Below are positions 7,265 to 9,251 of a stretch of 9,251 nt of DNA, piece by piece (the first letter of the stretch is position 1; each line of letters opens with the position of its first letter). The notes under the pieces were generated by a model, which did no database searches, was not told the origin of the DNA, and saw nothing but the letters and a program-made list of their open reading frames with translations. The translations under genes and the position numbers were made by a program. The DNA comes from Acidimicrobiia bacterium (GTDB taxonomy: Bacteria; Actinomycetota; Acidimicrobiia; Spongiisociales; SHLN01): assembly GCA_013043085.1 (NCBI GenBank), contig JABDOU010000257.1, forward strand, positions 1-9,251, read 5' to 3'.

Positions 7265-7286
7265 CGGGCTAGCCTTCAGGCCTCTT

Positions 7287-9251
7287 ATGACAGGCTTCAA
7301 CCGTATCCCCCCGACCGTTGACTTCACCCGGCTCGACAGTCGTGTGCTCGGTCTGTGGGATCGGCTCGACGCATTTGTCCAATCCGTCGAACAGCGCCCA
7401 AAAGACCATCTGTACACCTTCTACGACGGTCCCCCGTTCGCAAGTGGGAGTATGCACTACGGACACCTGTTGGCCGGCATCATCAAGGACATCATCCCTC
7501 GCTTCTGGACCATGCAGGGCTATCGGGTCGAACGACGATTCGGATGGGATACCCACGGCCTCCCGGTCGAGATGGAGGTCGAGCGGGAACTCGGCATTTC
7601 GGGGCCGCGCCAGATTCACGAATTCGGCGTCGACAACTTCAACGAGGCATGTCGGGCGCTCGTCAATGTGACGACTGAGGAGTGGGAGACGATCACGCGG
7701 CGCATCGGGCGGTGGGTCGACTTCGACAACGACTACAAAACCATGGACGTGGACTTCATGGAAACGGTGTGGTGGGTGTTTAAGCAACTGTGGGAAAAGG
7801 AACTCGTATACCGCGACTTCAAGGTTTTGCCGTATTCCTACGGCGCCGCGACCCCGCTTTCAAATTTCGAGCTGAACCTTGGCGGCTACAGGGATGTGGA
7901 CGATCCATCCATAACGGTCAGGTTCAGGGTGCGAGCCGATCACGGACCCCTCTGTGAAGGCGACTGGCTGCTGGCATGGACCACCACTCCCTGGACGATT
8001 CCGGCCAACCTGGCAATCACGGTCGGGCCCGACATCGAATATGGCGCGGTCGAGGTAGATGGTGAGCGCTATTGGGTGGCGACGCAGCTGGTCGAATCGG
8101 TGTTTGACGAAACGGCATCCACGGTGGTTGTTGCATCCGGGGCCGCACTCATCGGCGCTTCATATGACCCTCCGTTCGACCATTTTGCAGACGAACGAGC
8201 AAACGGGGCCTTCGTGGTGATTGCGGGCGTCGACGTGACAACCGATGAAGGTACCGGTCTCGTACATTCGGCTCCCGCGTACGGCGAAGCGGACTTCGAT
8301 GCTTTGCAGGCAGCCGGCATAACGGCAATCGTGGACCCGATCGATTGGGAAGCCCGCTTCGACGGTTCAATCCGCGAAATCCAGGATATGAACGTAAAGG
8401 ACGCGGATCCCGTCATCGTTGGGCTCTTGAAGGAGCGCGGCGCACTCGTCAAGAACGAGCGGACGGTTCACAGCTACCCGTTCTGCTATCGGACCGATAC
8501 GCCGCTCATCTACAAAGCCATACCAACCTGGTTTGTCGGCGTGGAGAGCTTCCGCGACCGGATGGTTGAGCTGAACAGCCAGATTCATTGGGTACCCGAG
8601 CACGTTGGCTCCAAGCGTTTCGGAAACTGGTTGGAAGGAGCGCGGGATTGGGCAATCAGCCGTAATCGATATTGGGGGTCCTGCATTCCGGTATGGGAAT
8701 GCTCAGACTGCAATCACCAGATTTGTGTCGGTAGCCGCGACGAACTTCGCGACCTATCCGGCGTATATCCCGACGATCTGCACAAACACATCGTCGACGA
8801 GATCACATTCCCGTGCCCGGACTGCAACGGCGGCACCATGACCAGGGTTCCCGAAGTCCTCGACTGCTGGTTCGAGTCGGGTTCGATGCCGTATGCGCAA
8901 CTGCACTATCCATTCGAGAATCGCGAGCGTTTCGAGGCAGGCTTTCCGGCTGATTTCATCGCCGAGGGTCTCGACCAAACCCGCGGTTGGTTCTACACGC
9001 TCGTCGTGCTGGCGTCTGCGCTCTTCGATGATCTGCCGTTCAACAACGTCATCGTAAACGGAATGATATTGGCCGAAGACGGACGCAAGATGTCAAAACG
9101 CCTGAAGAACTACCCCGATCCAGAAGACGTTCTCGACTCGTTTGGCGCCGACGCCATCCGGGCGTATCTCATCGATTCCCCGGTGCTGCGTGCCGAGCCA
9201 TTCCGGTTTTCTGAAGAAGGCGTGAAATCCGTTGTACGAACGGTGCTGCTC
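7287..9251 (+). CDS. ileS: Isoleucyl-tRNA synthetase, type 2 (3' truncated by window edge)
   Basis: This class Ia synthetase charges tRNA-Ile. The frame is open from ATG 7287 to the window end, giving 655 residues. The family usually runs to just over 1000, so about 350-400 C-terminal residues (anticodon-binding part) are missing. Visible are the HIGH-type motif HYGH at 57-60, the CP1 editing domain with WTTTPWTIP (231-239) and a GTGLVHSAPAYGEADF segment containing the editing aspartate Asp336, the ARDWAISRNRYWG segment near 450, cysteine pairs C472/C475 and C510/C513 consistent with a zinc site, LDCWFESG, and the KMSKR motif at 601-605 followed by LKNYPDP. HYGH together with KMSKRLKNYPDP points to the eukaryote-like type 2 enzyme. 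Such enzymes are typically naturally tolerant of mupirocin. An AGG lies 6 nt before the start. The gene is divergent from the DksA-like cluster across 104 bp. Confidence 0.98.
   Translation, partial: MTGFNRIPPTVDFTRLDSRVLGLWDRLDAFVQSVEQRPKDHLYTFYDGPPFASGSMHYGHLLAGIIKDIIPRFWTMQGYRVERRFGWDTHGLPVEMEVERELGISGPRQIHEFGVDNFNEACRALVNVTTEEWETITRRIGRWVDFDNDYKTMDVDFMETVWWVFKQLWEKELVYRDFKVLPYSYGAATPLSNFELNLGGYRDVDDPSITVRFRVRADHGPLCEGDWLLAWTTTPWTIPANLAITVGPDIEYGAVEVDGERYWVATQLVESVFDETASTVVVASGAALIGASYDPPFDHFADERANGAFVVIAGVDVTTDEGTGLVHSAPAYGEADFDALQAAGITAIVDPIDWEARFDGSIREIQDMNVKDADPVIVGLLKERGALVKNERTVHSYPFCYRTDTPLIYKAIPTWFVGVESFRDRMVELNSQIHWVPEHVGSKRFGNWLEGARDWAISRNRYWGSCIPVWECSDCNHQICVGSRDELRDLSGVYPDDLHKHIVDEITFPCPDCNGGTMTRVPEVLDCWFESGSMPYAQLHYPFENRERFEAGFPADFIAEGLDQTRGWFYTLVVLASALFDDLPFNNVIVNGMILAEDGRKMSKRLKNYPDPEDVLDSFGADAIRAYLIDSPVLRAEPFRFSEEGVKSVVRTVLL

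Larger units (their letters stand above)
7183..7286. promoter_or_regulatory. Divergent intergenic region between the DksA-like cluster and ileS
   Basis: These 104 bp must hold the ribosome sites of both divergent genes and probably at least one promoter, although ileS could also be transcribed from inside the zinc-finger gene. On the minus strand TAAGTT (7229-7224) fits a TAnnnT -10 pattern about 40 bp before the start, but no acceptable -35 sits at 16-18 bp. I found no convincing pair for ileS. Two inverted repeats are present, GCACG-T-CGTGC at 7230-7240 and GGGCGA-ATAC-TCGCCC at 7249-7264. The region is too short for a standard ileS T-box, and no T-box core sequence is visible. Confidence 0.55.

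Noticed and set aside
7183..7286. T-box riboswitch for ileS
   Set aside because: Only 104 bp are available and no T-box tail or specifier-loop consensus is visible.
7269..7787. 172-codon minus-strand frame over the start of ileS
   Set aside because: Antisense to the conserved HYGH region of ileS and without family features.

Overview
The window looks like ordinary chromosomal core-gene territory from a member of the Actinomycetota with moderately high GC. It may be from one of the less-studied lineages, such as an Acidimicrobiia-like group. That placement is an inference. It rests on three things: a tandem pair of Get3/ArsA-like ATPases resembling Mycobacterium tuberculosis Rv3679/Rv3680, a long DnaE1-type replicative polymerase with an intact PHP domain, and the association of lspA, an rluD-type gene and dnaE with a type-2 ileS. 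I see no mobile element, CRISPR array, tRNA, rRNA or phage gene.

Layout. Positions 1-1793 (+ strand) hold two ArsA/GET3-family ATPase genes with a 4-bp ATGA overlap. The first is cut by the left window edge and has lost its P-loop. After a 32-bp convergent gap, positions 7182 down to 1826 (- strand) hold four tightly packed genes, read in the order TraR/DksA-type zinc-finger protein, lspA, RluD-family pseudouridine synthase, dnaE. The first three overlap one another by about 20-30 bp, and dnaE follows 47 bp after the pseudouridine synthase. A 104-bp divergent intergenic region (7183-7286) separates this cluster from ileS, which runs off the right edge on the + strand with 655 codons visible. 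No stretch over 300 bp is gene-free.

How the genes relate. The minus-strand cluster looks like one transcription unit mixing a putative RNA-polymerase-binding regulator, lipoprotein signal peptide cleavage, rRNA modification and chromosome replication. IleRS adds translation. The two ATPases probably form a heteromeric Get3-like complex, and their natural substrate is not evident from sequence.

Nothing here amounts to a clearly new system. The points most worth a second look are the missing 'signature lysine' in the second ATPase, the unusual switch II of the first, the altered coiled-coil tip of the DksA-like protein, the complete set of PHP metal ligands in DnaE, and small inverted repeats just upstream of ileS.
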